Shown: in pieces, positions 17,507-25,830 of the stretch
Numbering within the stretch: the first letter of the stretch is position 1
How the letters are laid out: each line of letters starts with the position of its first letter
Assembly: GCF_900078385.1 (NCBI RefSeq)
Contig: NZ_FLQR01000006.1
Span: 434,001-498,000 of the forward strand
From: an uncultured Microbacterium sp.
Lineage (GTDB): Bacteria > Actinomycetota > Actinomycetes > Actinomycetales > Microbacteriaceae
Direction: 5' to 3'
Length of the DNA stretch: 64,000 nt
Notes under the pieces: model-generated
Database searches by the model: none
Told to the model about the DNA's origin: nothing
What the model saw: the letters and a program-made list of their open reading frames with translations, nothing else
Translations under genes and position numbers: made by a program

Positions 17507-18706
17507 TCAGTCCAGGGTCAGTGCGCGCAGCGCGACCTTGCGGCCTTCACGGCTGGACTGCAGCCCGGCCTCGGCGAGGAGGACGCCGCGCGCGCCGGCG
17601 AGCAGATCGAACGGGTAGTCCGTGCCGAGCACGTAGGACGTGAGGAACTCCTTCCACTGCTGGCGGAATCCGTTCTGGAAGACCTCGTTGGTTGGCACCT
17701 CTGCCCAGTCCTCGGCGTAGTCGTGGTCGTCGGCGAGGTCGGGGTTCCACACCGGCTTCGGGGTGGCGTTGCGGTGCTGGATCTTCGCGCCGAACAGCCC
17801 GACGACGGCCGAGCCGTGCGTGCCGTCGACGTGGAACTCCACGAGTTCGTCGCGGTTGACGCGGACGGTCCAGGAGGAGTTGATCTGCGCGACGATGTCG
17901 CCCTCGAGCTCGAAGACGCCGTACGCGGCATCCTCGGCGGTCGCGGTGTAGTGCTCGCCCTTCTCGTCCCAACGGTCCGCGACGTGCACCGCGGCCTGGG
18001 CGTAGACGGACTTCACGTCGCCGAAGAGGTTCTCCAGGACGTAGTTCCAGTGCGGGAACATGTCGACGATGATCCCGCCGCCGTCCTCGGTCCGGTAGTT
18101 CCAGCTCGGTCGCTGCGCGGGCTGCCAGTCGCCCTCGAAGACCCAGTAGCCGAACTCGCCGCGCACCGAGAGGATGCGGCCGAAGAAGCCGGAGTCGATG
18201 AGGCGCTTGAGCTTCTGCAGACCCGGGAGGTAGAGCTTGTCGTGCACGACGCCGGTCTTCACGCCCGCCGCGGCGGCGAGCTTCGCAAGCTCCAGGGCCT
18301 CGTCGACCGACTCGGCGGTGGGCTTCTCGGTGTAGATGGTCTTGCCGGCCGCGATGGCCTTCCGCAGCGCCGTGGCGCGGGCCTTCGTCACGAGGAAGTC
18401 GGCGTAGATCTCCCACCGCGGGTCGGCGAGGGCGGCATCCAGATCGGTCGTGTAGTCCTCGATGCCGTGGCGCTCGGCGAGCTCGGCGAGCTTGGCCTCG
18501 CTGCGTCCCACGAGGAGCGGCTTGACGGTGACCTTCGACCCGTCGGGCAGTTCGATGCCGCCCTGCTCGCGGATGGCGAGGATCGAGCGGACGAGGTGCT
18601 GGCGGTAGCCCATCCGGCCCGAGACGCCGTTCATGATGATGCCGATCTCGCGCACCTGGGGCCGGGCGGACGTCGCCGCGGGGGCGAGGGTGGTCGTCTC
18701 TGACAC
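17507..18706 (-). CDS. Gfo/Idh/MocA family oxidoreductase
   Basis: 399-residue NAD(P)-dependent sugar oxidoreductase. The Rossmann start is atypical (EIGIIMNGVSGRMGYRQHL); IYTEKPTAESVDEAL supplies the EKP lysine motif. The C-terminal alpha/beta domain includes WVFEGDWQPAQRPSWNYR and GGGIIVDMFPHW. GTG 18706 is the best start because AGAAGGA lies about 6 nt upstream; earlier in-frame ATGs have no site. It is the first gene of the DUF993/isomerase/LacI unit and has its own promoter with two GGAAAGCGCT-like operators. It probably oxidises a sugar or glycoside carbon before cleavage. Confidence 0.88.
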   Translation of the reverse strand: MSETTTLAPAATSARPQVREIGIIMNGVSGRMGYRQHLVRSILAIREQGGIELPDGSKVTVKPLLVGRSEAKLAELAERHGIEDYTTDLDAALADPRWEIYADFLVTKARATALRKAIAAGKTIYTEKPTAESVDEALELAKLAAAAGVKTGVVHDKLYLPGLQKLKRLIDSGFFGRILSVRGEFGYWVFEGDWQPAQRPSWNYRTEDGGGIIVDMFPHWNYVLENLFGDVKSVYAQAAVHVADRWDEKGEHYTATAEDAAYGVFELEGDIVAQINSSWTVRVNRDELVEFHVDGTHGSAVVGLFGAKIQHRNATPKPVWNPDLADDHDYAEDWAEVPTNEVFQNGFRQQWKEFLTSYVLGTDYPFDLLAGARGVLLAEAGLQSSREGRKVALRALTLD

Positions 18707-18741
18707 TGTCGTTCCTTCTCTCATCGCCCGCCGGCTCATCC

Positions 18742-18799
18742 GGTAAGCGCTTTCCGTATCCTCATCTTGACACCGGAATGCGCTTTCCGCAAGCGCTCC
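18742..18799 (-). promoter_or_regulatory. Promoter and LacI-type operators of the Gfo/Idh-DUF993 operon
   Basis: Minus-strand TTGCGG (plus 18787-18792) and CAAGAT (18764-18769) are separated by 17 bp. Operator GGAATGCGCTTTCC (18775-18788) overlaps the -35/spacer, operator GGTAAGCGCTTTCC (18742-18755) lies downstream, and a half-matching GCAAGCGCTCCC (18789-18800) lies upstream. All match the GGAAAGCGCTTTCC pattern seen elsewhere in the window. Confidence 0.7.
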
Positions 18800-18808
18800 C
18801 GGTGAGGT

Positions 18809-20326
18809 TCAGGCGAGCCGGATGGCCGCCCACGAGACGGCGGGCAGTCGCAGCGAGAGGATGCCGTCGGACACGCGCGCGTCGTCCAGCGGACGAACGC
18901 CGACCCGCTCGGGCTCCTGCAGCGAGTTCGCCGCGTAGAGATCGTCGTCGTGGAGCAGGTGCGACTCGACGACCGCGACGTCGCCGGCGGCGAGCGCCGA
19001 GACGTCGAGCCGCAGGTCGACGGCGTCCGTCGTCGACCGGTTCACGACGAAGACCGTCGCGCCCTCGTCATCCACCGTCGCGACGGCGTTGACCCGGGCG
19101 ACCTCGCCGAACCGCTCGCTCGTGACGGTGCCGGCATCCACCGGGACCCGCACGGCCCGCTCCCCCGCCAGACGCGACGTGATCGAGAACGGGAAGAACG
19201 TGGTCTGGCGCCAGGCCGGCCCACCCGGCTCCGTCATGATCGGCGCGATGACGTTGACGAGCTGCGCGAGCGACGCCGACCGCACCCGGTCGGAGTGCTG
19301 CAGCAGGGTGATCAGCAGATCGCCGAAGACGACGCCGTCGAGGGCGTGGTACCGGTCCTCCAACAGGCGCGGGGCGACCGGCCAGTCGTCACCGCTCAGT
19401 TCGTCACCGCTCTCGCTGCCGTCTTCGCGGTGCAGGTACCAGACGTTCCACTCGTCGAACGAGATCATGATGCGCTTGTCGCTCTTGCGCGTCGCGGCCA
19501 CGGCGTCGGCGATCGCGACGACGGACTCGATGAACCGCGCCATGTCGACACCCGAGGCCAGGAACTCCTGCGCATTGCCGCCGTGCTCCTGGTAGTAGGA
19601 GTGGCACGAGATGAAGTCGACGTCGTCGAACGTGTGCTCGAGCACCGTCCGCTCCCACGACCCGAACGTGGGCATACCGCTGCCCGACGACCCGCACACG
19701 ACCAGCTCGAGTCCGGGATCGAGCATCCGCATCGCCTTCGCGGTGCGCGAGGCGAGCTTGCCGTAGTCCTCCGCGTTTCGGTGGCCCACCTGCCACGGAC
19801 CGTCCATCTCGTTGCCGAGACACCACATCCGCACGGCGAACGGCTCATCGCGGCCGTTCGCCGTGCGACGACGGGTCCACGCGGTGTCGGCGGACGTGTT
19901 GGCGTACTCGAGCAGATCGAGCGCCTCCTGCGTCCCGCGCGTGCCGAGGTTCACGGCCAGCATGAGATCGCTGCCGACGAGGTCGAGCCACGACTGGAAC
20001 TCGTGCAGCCCGACCTCGTTGGTCTCGGTCGAGTGCCACGCGAGGTCCAGACGCCGCGGACGCTCCTCGGGGGCGCCGATCCCGTCCTCCCACCGGTAGC
20101 CCGAGACGAAGTTGCCGCCCGGGTAGCGGATGGTCGAGACGCCGAGCTCGGTGACGAGGTCCACGACGTCCGCCCGGAACCCGTGCTCATCCGCGGAGGG
20201 GTGACCGGGCTCGTGGATGCCGTCGTAGATGTGGCGGCCGAGGTGCTCGACGAACCCGCCGAAGATGCGCCGATCGATGCGGGAGATCTCGAATCGCGGA
20301 TCGACGAAGCCATGGACGGAAGTCAC
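18809..20326 (-). CDS. abfA: Alpha-L-arabinofuranosidase, GH51
   Basis: 505-residue GH51 enzyme, releasing terminal alpha-L-arabinofuranose from arabinan or arabinoxylan oligosaccharides. It opens RIDRRIFGGFVEHLGRHIYDG; the acid/base is Glu173 in WCLGNEMDG and the nucleophile Glu292 in ISFDEWNVW, followed by a C-terminal beta-sandwich. There is no signal peptide, so it acts on imported oligosaccharides. It is the last gene of the ABC transporter operon, 21 bp after the second binding-protein gene. This is the main evidence that the transporter carries arabino-oligosaccharides. Confidence 0.97.
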   Translation of the reverse strand: MTSVHGFVDPRFEISRIDRRIFGGFVEHLGRHIYDGIHEPGHPSADEHGFRADVVDLVTELGVSTIRYPGGNFVSGYRWEDGIGAPEERPRRLDLAWHSTETNEVGLHEFQSWLDLVGSDLMLAVNLGTRGTQEALDLLEYANTSADTAWTRRRTANGRDEPFAVRMWCLGNEMDGPWQVGHRNAEDYGKLASRTAKAMRMLDPGLELVVCGSSGSGMPTFGSWERTVLEHTFDDVDFISCHSYYQEHGGNAQEFLASGVDMARFIESVVAIADAVAATRKSDKRIMISFDEWNVWYLHREDGSESGDELSGDDWPVAPRLLEDRYHALDGVVFGDLLITLLQHSDRVRSASLAQLVNVIAPIMTEPGGPAWRQTTFFPFSITSRLAGERAVRVPVDAGTVTSERFGEVARVNAVATVDDEGATVFVVNRSTTDAVDLRLDVSALAAGDVAVVESHLLHDDDLYAANSLQEPERVGVRPLDDARVSDGILSLRLPAVSWAAIRLA

Positions 20327-20347
20327 GCGGGGTCCTTTCGGGAGGGC

Positions 20348-21625
20348 TCAGCCGAGTACGACGTCGGCTTCGGAGAAGAACTGGGTCACGGCGTCGTCGA
20401 CGGTGATCACACCGAGGCCGAGGGATTTGCCGAGGTCCCAGAACGTCTGCTCGAGCGTCCCATAGCCGACGATCGGGACGGGCGGTGCCGCGCCGATGCG
20501 GTCGGCGGAGGCCTCGATGTAGTCCGCGACCTGCTTGTCCGCACCCTCGAGGGTCGCGCCGGCCAGCTTGGCGGACGAGGCCGGGAAGCCCAGGGTCGTG
20601 CCGAAGATCTCACCGGCGGCAGCGCTGTTGACGACGAAGTCGAGGAAGAGCGCGGCGGCTTCGGGGTGCTTCGTCTTCGCCGAGATCGCGACCTGCAGAC
20701 CTGCCTGACGGTAAAGGTCCTTCGAGCCTTCGACCGCGGTCGGGGGCGCGACGATGGAGATCGACGAGGCGCCCGAGTCGGCGAGGTACCCGCCGAGGAA
20801 GTTGCTCCAGCTCATCTCGCTGGCCGTCAGCGCCGCACCGAACCCGGACTTCGGGGACAGCTCTTCGAGGCGCTTCTGCGGGACGGCCGCGCCGTCGCGG
20901 AGCGTCTGCCCGGACTCCCAGAACTCCCGCAGGTCATCCTCGGTGAAGCCGAGCTCGCCGTCCTCGGTGAAGAGGTTGCCCCCTTCGGCCCGGAGCGCGA
21001 GCTCGAAGACCTGGATGCGCTGGGTGTAGTCGGTGCCGCCGTAGACGTCGCCGCCGCCAGCGGCGGTCACGTCGTCGATCCACTGGTCGAACTCCGCGAA
21101 GGTCGTCCCGCCCTCCGGGGCCTCGACGCCCGACGCCTGCACGAGATCGTCGTTGACGAAGTTCGCCCAGAGGCTGTAGCCGGTCGGCAGCGAGTACTGC
21201 GTTCCGTCGAGCGCGCCCGTGCCGAGGAGCGAGTCCTCGAAGGTCGTGGTGTCGATGTAGTCGGAGACCTCGGCGAGGTCGAGGAGGTGACCCGGCTGGG
21301 CGTACTGGCGCAGGTAGCTGTCGGAGAACTGGAAGACGTCGGGCAGACCGCCGCCGGCGACCTCCGTCTGGCGCTTCTCCCAGAAGCTCGGGAAGTCGCT
21401 GAAGGTGACGTTGACCGTGATGTTCGGGTGCTCTTCGTTGAAGGCGTCGATGAGCGCGTCGTACCGCGTCGCGCGGTCGTCGTTGCCCCAGAAGGCGAAG
21501 TCGATCGTGACGTCCTCATCCGGGTCGAACGGGGCGGCCTGAGGACCCGCCCCCGCGCAGCCGGAGAGGACGAGGAGGGCGGCGGCAGCGGCGGAGACCG
21601 CGGCCCAGGGGCGCAGAGCGGGCAT
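20348..21625 (-). CDS. Sugar ABC transporter substrate-binding lipoprotein (paralog 2)
   Basis: 425-residue CUT1 extracellular binding protein. The signal peptide has the lipobox LVLSGC (Cys23). The mature part starts with DEDVTIDFAFWGNDDRA and is clearly homologous to the product at 24315: both share NEE(H/Y)PNI, FWEKRQTE, AGGGLPDV, SYLRQY and (V/P)PVPIVGYGTLE. It is encoded downstream of DUF624 and upstream of abfA, after the permeases, so the operon has a binding protein at both ends. It may bind a different chain length or linkage of arabino-oligosaccharide. Confidence 0.93.
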   Translation of the reverse strand: MPALRPWAAVSAAAAALLVLSGCAGAGPQAAPFDPDEDVTIDFAFWGNDDRATRYDALIDAFNEEHPNITVNVTFSDFPSFWEKRQTEVAGGGLPDVFQFSDSYLRQYAQPGHLLDLAEVSDYIDTTTFEDSLLGTGALDGTQYSLPTGYSLWANFVNDDLVQASGVEAPEGGTTFAEFDQWIDDVTAAGGGDVYGGTDYTQRIQVFELALRAEGGNLFTEDGELGFTEDDLREFWESGQTLRDGAAVPQKRLEELSPKSGFGAALTASEMSWSNFLGGYLADSGASSISIVAPPTAVEGSKDLYRQAGLQVAISAKTKHPEAAALFLDFVVNSAAAGEIFGTTLGFPASSAKLAGATLEGADKQVADYIEASADRIGAAPPVPIVGYGTLEQTFWDLGKSLGLGVITVDDAVTQFFSEADVVLG

Positions 21626-21655
21626 TCGATTCCTTCTTGTTGTGGTGGAGCGCCG

Positions 21656-22318
21656 TCAGCGGCGACGGCGGCGGGTGGGGACGGAGATGACGGCGAGCGC
21701 GGCGCAGCCGAGCCCGCCGATGACGAGGGGCGGCAGCATCCACGTCAGGATGACGACGAAGCCGGCGGCGGCGACGAGGTAGCCGGCGCCCGCGATGTCC
21801 GCACGGAGGTGGCCGGGGACGGCGCGCAGCGCGGCGCGCCAGCCCCGCTCCGGCGTCCACGCGCCCGCGGCGGCGAGCACGACGACCGAGACGACGGCCA
21901 GGCCGATCCAGCCCACGACCTCGACGACCGCGCCGCCGGGCAGGAGGCCGGAGCGGGCGAGATCGATGTCGAGCAGGAGGACGAGCGCGAGCACGGTCGC
22001 GACGAGGCCCACGAGCGAGCCGGGCACCAGCGCGCGGCGCACGTCGGCCCAGAAGGCGCTGATCGGCGATGCTTCGGCGGCCACGAAGCGCCGCAGGTGA
22101 CGGATGCCGGCGGCCAGGGCGGCGGGGAGGGTCACGACGGGGAGGCTCACGAGGGTGATGAGCAGTCCGACCTGCAGCACCTCGCCGAACAGGGCGAACG
22201 CGGCCGAGGCGCCGGGGAACCGGGCCGGGGGGCGCTCGGCGAGCGTCGGGCCGCTGCCCGAGCGGTCGGCGCGGACGGCGGCGCTCTGCGCCCGGCGGGA
22301 GGTCGTCATGGTCGACAT
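21656..22318 (-). CDS. DUF624 (YesL-like) membrane protein
   Basis: 220 residues. After a 35-residue polar N-terminus come about five hydrophobic segments: LFGEVLQVGLLITLVSLPVV, the LVGLVATVLALVLLLDI region, VVGWIGLAVVSVVVLAAAGAW, ADIAGAGYLVAAAGFVVILTW and a short C-terminal one. An Arg-rich tail follows. DUF624 proteins are regularly encoded in CUT1 sugar transporter operons; their role is unknown. The ATG at 22318 lies 6 bp after the permease stop. It is 30 bp upstream of the second binding-protein gene. Confidence 0.75.
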   Translation of the reverse strand: MSTMTTSRRAQSAAVRADRSGSGPTLAERPPARFPGASAAFALFGEVLQVGLLITLVSLPVVTLPAALAAGIRHLRRFVAAEASPISAFWADVRRALVPGSLVGLVATVLALVLLLDIDLARSGLLPGGAVVEVVGWIGLAVVSVVVLAAAGAWTPERGWRAALRAVPGHLRADIAGAGYLVAAAGFVVILTWMLPPLVIGGLGCAALAVISVPTRRRRR

Positions 22319-22323
22319 GAGGG

Positions 22324-23253
22324 TCAGCCCTTCAAGCCCTGCGTCGCGACGCCGTCGACCAGGAAGCGCTGGAAGACGATGAAGAACAGCAGGATCGGGA
22401 CCAGCGCGATGAAGGATGCCGTGACGGTCGCGCCGTAGTCGCTCACCGACGTCTGGTCGTTGTAGAGGCGCAGCGCGATCGGCAGCGGGTAGTTCTCCGG
22501 GCTCGTGAGGTACAGCAGCGGACCGAGGAAGTCGTTCCACGACCAGATGAACGAGAAGATCGCGCATGTGATGAGCGCCGGCTTGATCAGCGGCAGGATG
22601 ATCGCCCAGAAGATGCGCAGGTGTCCGGCGCCGTCGATCTTCGCCGCCTCGTCCATGTCGCGCGGCATCTGCCGGATGAACTGGACCATGAGGAAGACGA
22701 AGAACGCCTCGGTGGCCAGGAACTTCGGCAGGATCAGCGGCACGAACGTGTCGACGAGGCCCAGATTGTTGAACAGGATGTACTGCGGGATGATCACGAC
22801 GTGGAACGGCAGCAGCAGCGTGCCGATCATCGCGGCGAACAGGATGCCGAGACCCTTGAACTGCAGGCGGGCGAACGCGTAGGCGGCCAGAGCGCTGGAG
22901 ATCACGGTGCCGATGACGGACGCCGCCGCGATGATGAACGAGTTCAGGAAGAACGTCGCCATCGGCACGCCGGCGATGCCCTCGGACACCTTGACGTAGT
23001 TCTCGATCGTGGGGTTGTTCGGCAGGAGTCCCATGTTCTGACCGAACTCGGAGTTCGGCTTGAACGTGGACACGAACAGCCAGACGAGCGGGTACAGGAC
23101 GACGACGGTGACGGCCAGCAGGGCGATGAACCAGACGACCGTCTGCCACGTCTTGCGCTTGACGCGTCGCCGGGCGGGCCGCGTCTTCGGGTCGGGGTCG
23201 ACCTGGTTCTCGACCTGGATGAGCGCGTTCTCGGAGAAGGATGAAGTGGTCAT
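22324..23253 (-). CDS. Carbohydrate ABC transporter permease (MalG-like)
   Basis: 309-residue CUT1 inner-membrane permease with six transmembrane helices. The EAA loop reads AAKIDGAGHLRIFWAIILPLIKPAL and docks the ATPase. Helix 1 is TVVWFIALLAVTVVVLYPLVW. The C-terminus (RFLVDGVATQGLKG) is the standard MalG-type ending. The start ATG (23253) overlaps the stop of the preceding permease by 4 bp. No ATPase gene is present in the operon, so a shared MsmK/UgpC-type ATPase elsewhere is expected. Confidence 0.96.
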   Translation of the reverse strand: MTTSSFSENALIQVENQVDPDPKTRPARRRVKRKTWQTVVWFIALLAVTVVVLYPLVWLFVSTFKPNSEFGQNMGLLPNNPTIENYVKVSEGIAGVPMATFFLNSFIIAAASVIGTVISSALAAYAFARLQFKGLGILFAAMIGTLLLPFHVVIIPQYILFNNLGLVDTFVPLILPKFLATEAFFVFLMVQFIRQMPRDMDEAAKIDGAGHLRIFWAIILPLIKPALITCAIFSFIWSWNDFLGPLLYLTSPENYPLPIALRLYNDQTSVSDYGATVTASFIALVPILLFFIVFQRFLVDGVATQGLKG

Positions 23254-24245
23254 CGGTTGTCTCCTGAGTAGTGGACCCAGTTGCGCTGGGTGCGGAAGAG
23301 GATGGCGGCGATGATCGCGACGGCGATGAGGAGGACCCAGGCGATGGCCGCGGCGTACCCCATCCGGCCGTCGCTGAAGCCGGTCTTGTAGAGGTAGACG
23401 GTGATGAAGTTCGTCATGCCTGCGGGACCGCCGGTGCCGTTGGAGATGATGTACGCCGAGCCGAAGACCTGGAACGCCCCGATGAGCCCGAGCAGCAGGT
23501 TGAAGAAGATGACCGGCGAGAGCATGGGGATCGTGACGGCGCGGAAACGGCTCCACGGCCCGGCTCCGTCCATCTCGGCCGCTTCGTACAGCTCCTTCGG
23601 GATCTGCTTGAGGCCGGCCAGGAAGATCACCATCGTGCCGCCGAACTGCCAGACGGCGAGCAGGATCATCATCGGGAGGATGAGCGAGGGCTCACCGATC
23701 CAGCCACCGAGCTCGATGCCGAACAGGCTCAGCCCGTTGTCGACCGGGCCGTTCGTGGAGAACATCGCCCGCCAGACGATCGCGACCGAGACGGATGCGC
23801 CGATGAGCGACGGGGCGTAGAAGGCGGACCGGAAGAACGCGGCACCGCGATCACGGTAGTTGAGGAGCATCGCCACGAGCAGCGCGGCGACGAGGGTGAT
23901 GGGGGTGCCGACCAGCACGTAGATCAGCGTGATCTGCGCCGACTGGATGAAGCTGGGGTCGTTCGTGAAGAGGCGGACGTAGTTGTCGAATCCGATCCAC
24001 TTCGGCGCGGAGAAGATGTCGTAGCGCGTGAACGAGAGGTAGAGGGAGTAGACCATCGGCACCAGCGTGAGGCCGAAGAATCCGATGAGCCACGGGATGA
24101 GGAACGCGTAGCCGGCGACGGTCTCGCGACGCGCCCTCGACCGCTGGCCGGGCCGGGAGAGGTGCTCCGGGTGGGGCTTGCGGACCAGTCGGCGCTGGGA
24201 TGAGGGCTGCTTCGTGACGATGACCCTGGTCGCTGTCGTGCTCAC
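23250..24245 (-). CDS. Carbohydrate ABC transporter permease (MalF-like)
   Basis: 331-residue CUT1 permease. A polar, Arg-rich N-terminal tail of about 45 residues precedes the first helix (GYAFLIPWLIGFFGLTLVPMVYSL). Later helices include ITLIYVLVGTPITLVAALLVAML. The EAA loop is AAEMDGAGPWSRFRAVTIPMLSPV. GTG 24245 is chosen because CAGGAG lies 4 nt upstream; the longer in-frame ATG start lacks a site and runs into the strong hairpin region. It partners with the permease at 22324. Confidence 0.96.
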   Translation of the reverse strand: MSTTATRVIVTKQPSSQRRLVRKPHPEHLSRPGQRSRARRETVAGYAFLIPWLIGFFGLTLVPMVYSLYLSFTRYDIFSAPKWIGFDNYVRLFTNDPSFIQSAQITLIYVLVGTPITLVAALLVAMLLNYRDRGAAFFRSAFYAPSLIGASVSVAIVWRAMFSTNGPVDNGLSLFGIELGGWIGEPSLILPMMILLAVWQFGGTMVIFLAGLKQIPKELYEAAEMDGAGPWSRFRAVTIPMLSPVIFFNLLLGLIGAFQVFGSAYIISNGTGGPAGMTNFITVYLYKTGFSDGRMGYAAAIAWVLLIAVAIIAAILFRTQRNWVHYSGDNR

Positions 24246-24277
24246 GGTGCTCCTGAGGTGGTGGGGAAGGGTGGGGT

Positions 24278-24307
24278 GCGGGGCCCGGACGTGCATCCGG
24301 GCCCCGC
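24278..24307 (-). other. Strong hairpin between binding-protein and permease genes
   Basis: A perfect 12-bp stem (GCGGGGCCCGGA at 24278-24289, TCCGGGCCCCGC at 24296-24307) with a 6-nt loop, starting 7 bp after the binding-protein stop. No T-run follows, so partial termination or protection of the upstream mRNA from 3' decay is more likely than full termination. This would keep the binding protein more abundant than the permeases. Confidence 0.7.
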
Positions 24308-24314
24308 AGGGGCG

Positions 24315-25604
24315 TCATCCGTTGAGGACGATGTCCATCTGGCTGAAGAACTCCGCGACGGCCTCATCGACCGTCTTGGTGCCGAAGTTCAGCTCGGTGC
24401 CGAGCACGCGGAACTTCTCCTCCAGCGTGCCGTAGCCGACGATCGGAACCGGCGGCGCGTCGCCGAGACGGTCGGCGATGGCCGCTTCGTGCGCCCGGAC
24501 CTGCTCGCTCAGCGGGTCGAGCTCGGCGCCCTCGAGCGCCGTCTCCGAAGCCGGCAGGCCGCGGTTGGTGCCGAAGATCGCCCCGGACTCGGGCGAGTTC
24601 ACGAGGAAGTCCACGAGCGTGGCTGCGGCCTCGGGGTGCTCGGTCTTCGCCGAGATCGTGTGCAGCATGGAGGGCTTCAGGTACAGGTCCTTCGCGCCCT
24701 CCTTCGTGACGGGCGGGGCGAGCAGGCCCAGCTCCGTGTAGCCCTCGCCGAGGCCGGCGAGGTAGCCGGCGCCGAAGTTGTCCCACGTGAGCTCGCTTGC
24801 CGCGAGAGCCGAGTCGAACGCCCCCTTCGGGAGGACTTCCTCGACACGCTGCTGCGGGACGACGACGCCGTCGCGGAGCTCGGAGCCCGACTCCCAGAAC
24901 GCGGTGAGGCGCTCCTCGTCGAAGCCCGGCTCACCGTCTTCGCTGAAGAGGTACGACCCCTCGGAGCGCAGCTGCAGCTCGAAGTTCTGGATGCGGCCGG
25001 TGAAGTCGCCGCCGCCCCAGAAGGCGCCGCCGGAGGCCTCGGTGACCTCGGCCATCCAGTCGGCGTAGTCCTCCCAGGAGCCGCCCGCGAACTCGTCCAC
25101 GCCGGCAGTCTCGAGCAGGGCCGGGTTCGTGAACAGGCCCCACGCGTTCGTCGAGGTCGCGATGCCGTAGGTCGTGTCGCCGACGACGCCGATCTGCAGG
25201 ATCTGCTCGCTGAGCGGCTCGGTGTCGATGATGCTGCCGAGGTACGGCTCGAGGTCGAGCAGCAGGTTGTTCTCCGAGTACTGACGCAGGTACGAGTAGT
25301 CGAACTGCATGACGTCGGGAAGGCCGCCGCCGGCGGCTTCGGTCTGCCGCTTCTCCCAGAACTCGGGAAACCCGAGGAAGGTCGCGTTGACCTTGATGTT
25401 CGGGTACTCCTCGTTGAACGCGGCGATGGCCTCGTTGTACAAGCCGGCGCGGATGTCGTTGCCCCAGAACGCGAGGTCGAGGGTGACCTTCTCATCGGGG
25501 TCGTAGGTGGCTGCGGGGTCCGCTCCGCCGGCGCAGCCGGCGAGGGCCAGTGCGGCGCCGGTCGCGAGGGCGACCGCGGCGAGTGACCGCTTCTTGCTGA
25601 ACAT
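24315..25604 (-). CDS. Sugar ABC transporter substrate-binding lipoprotein (paralog 1)
   Basis: 429-residue CUT1 binding protein, first gene of the arabinofuranoside operon. The signal peptide MFSKKRSLAAVALATGAA leads to the lipobox LALAGC (Cys24). The mature protein has VTLDLAFWGNDIRAG, FWEKRQTEAAGGGLPDV and a C-terminal VPIVGYGTLEEKF. It is paralogous along its length to the product at 20348. It is preceded by GAGAGGACAACG and a consensus-like promoter with flanking operators, and followed by a strong hairpin before the permeases. Confidence 0.95.
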   Translation of the reverse strand: MFSKKRSLAAVALATGAALALAGCAGGADPAATYDPDEKVTLDLAFWGNDIRAGLYNEAIAAFNEEYPNIKVNATFLGFPEFWEKRQTEAAGGGLPDVMQFDYSYLRQYSENNLLLDLEPYLGSIIDTEPLSEQILQIGVVGDTTYGIATSTNAWGLFTNPALLETAGVDEFAGGSWEDYADWMAEVTEASGGAFWGGGDFTGRIQNFELQLRSEGSYLFSEDGEPGFDEERLTAFWESGSELRDGVVVPQQRVEEVLPKGAFDSALAASELTWDNFGAGYLAGLGEGYTELGLLAPPVTKEGAKDLYLKPSMLHTISAKTEHPEAAATLVDFLVNSPESGAIFGTNRGLPASETALEGAELDPLSEQVRAHEAAIADRLGDAPPVPIVGYGTLEEKFRVLGTELNFGTKTVDEAVAEFFSQMDIVLNG

Positions 25605-25688
25605 CGTTGTCCTCTCTGTCGAACGTCCGTGTTCTGGTGCTGCGTGGACGCCCGTGTCCGTATGTGCGGTGTGGGTGCCGTCCCATCG

Positions 25689-25757
25689 GGAAAGCGCTTG
25701 CCGGTTACCGTACTACGCGTTGAAACGTTATGCAAGACATCGGGGCAAACGCTTTCC
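25689..25757 (-). promoter_or_regulatory. Promoter and paired operators of the arabinofuranoside ABC operon
   Basis: Minus-strand TTGCAT (25730-25735) and TACGGT (25707-25712) are exactly 17 bp apart. Operator GGAAAGCGCTTGCC (25689-25702) lies downstream near the start point and GGCAAACGCTTTCC (25744-25757) upstream of the -35, centres 55 bp apart. A weaker symmetrical TGAAACGTTA (25721-25730) fills the spacer. The rest of the 226-bp gap (25605-25830) shows nothing else. Confidence 0.78.
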
Positions 25758-25830
25758 GCGAGTTTTCCCGACACGGGTGTTACCGGTATCAGTCTGCCAG
25801 GCGTCATCTCGGCACGGAGCGCGGTCGCGC

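Noticed and set aside
18950..22438. A 1162-codon plus-strand open frame
   Set aside because: It is antisense to the GH51, binding-protein and DUF624 genes. The product is a charged low-complexity sequence with no recognisable motif.
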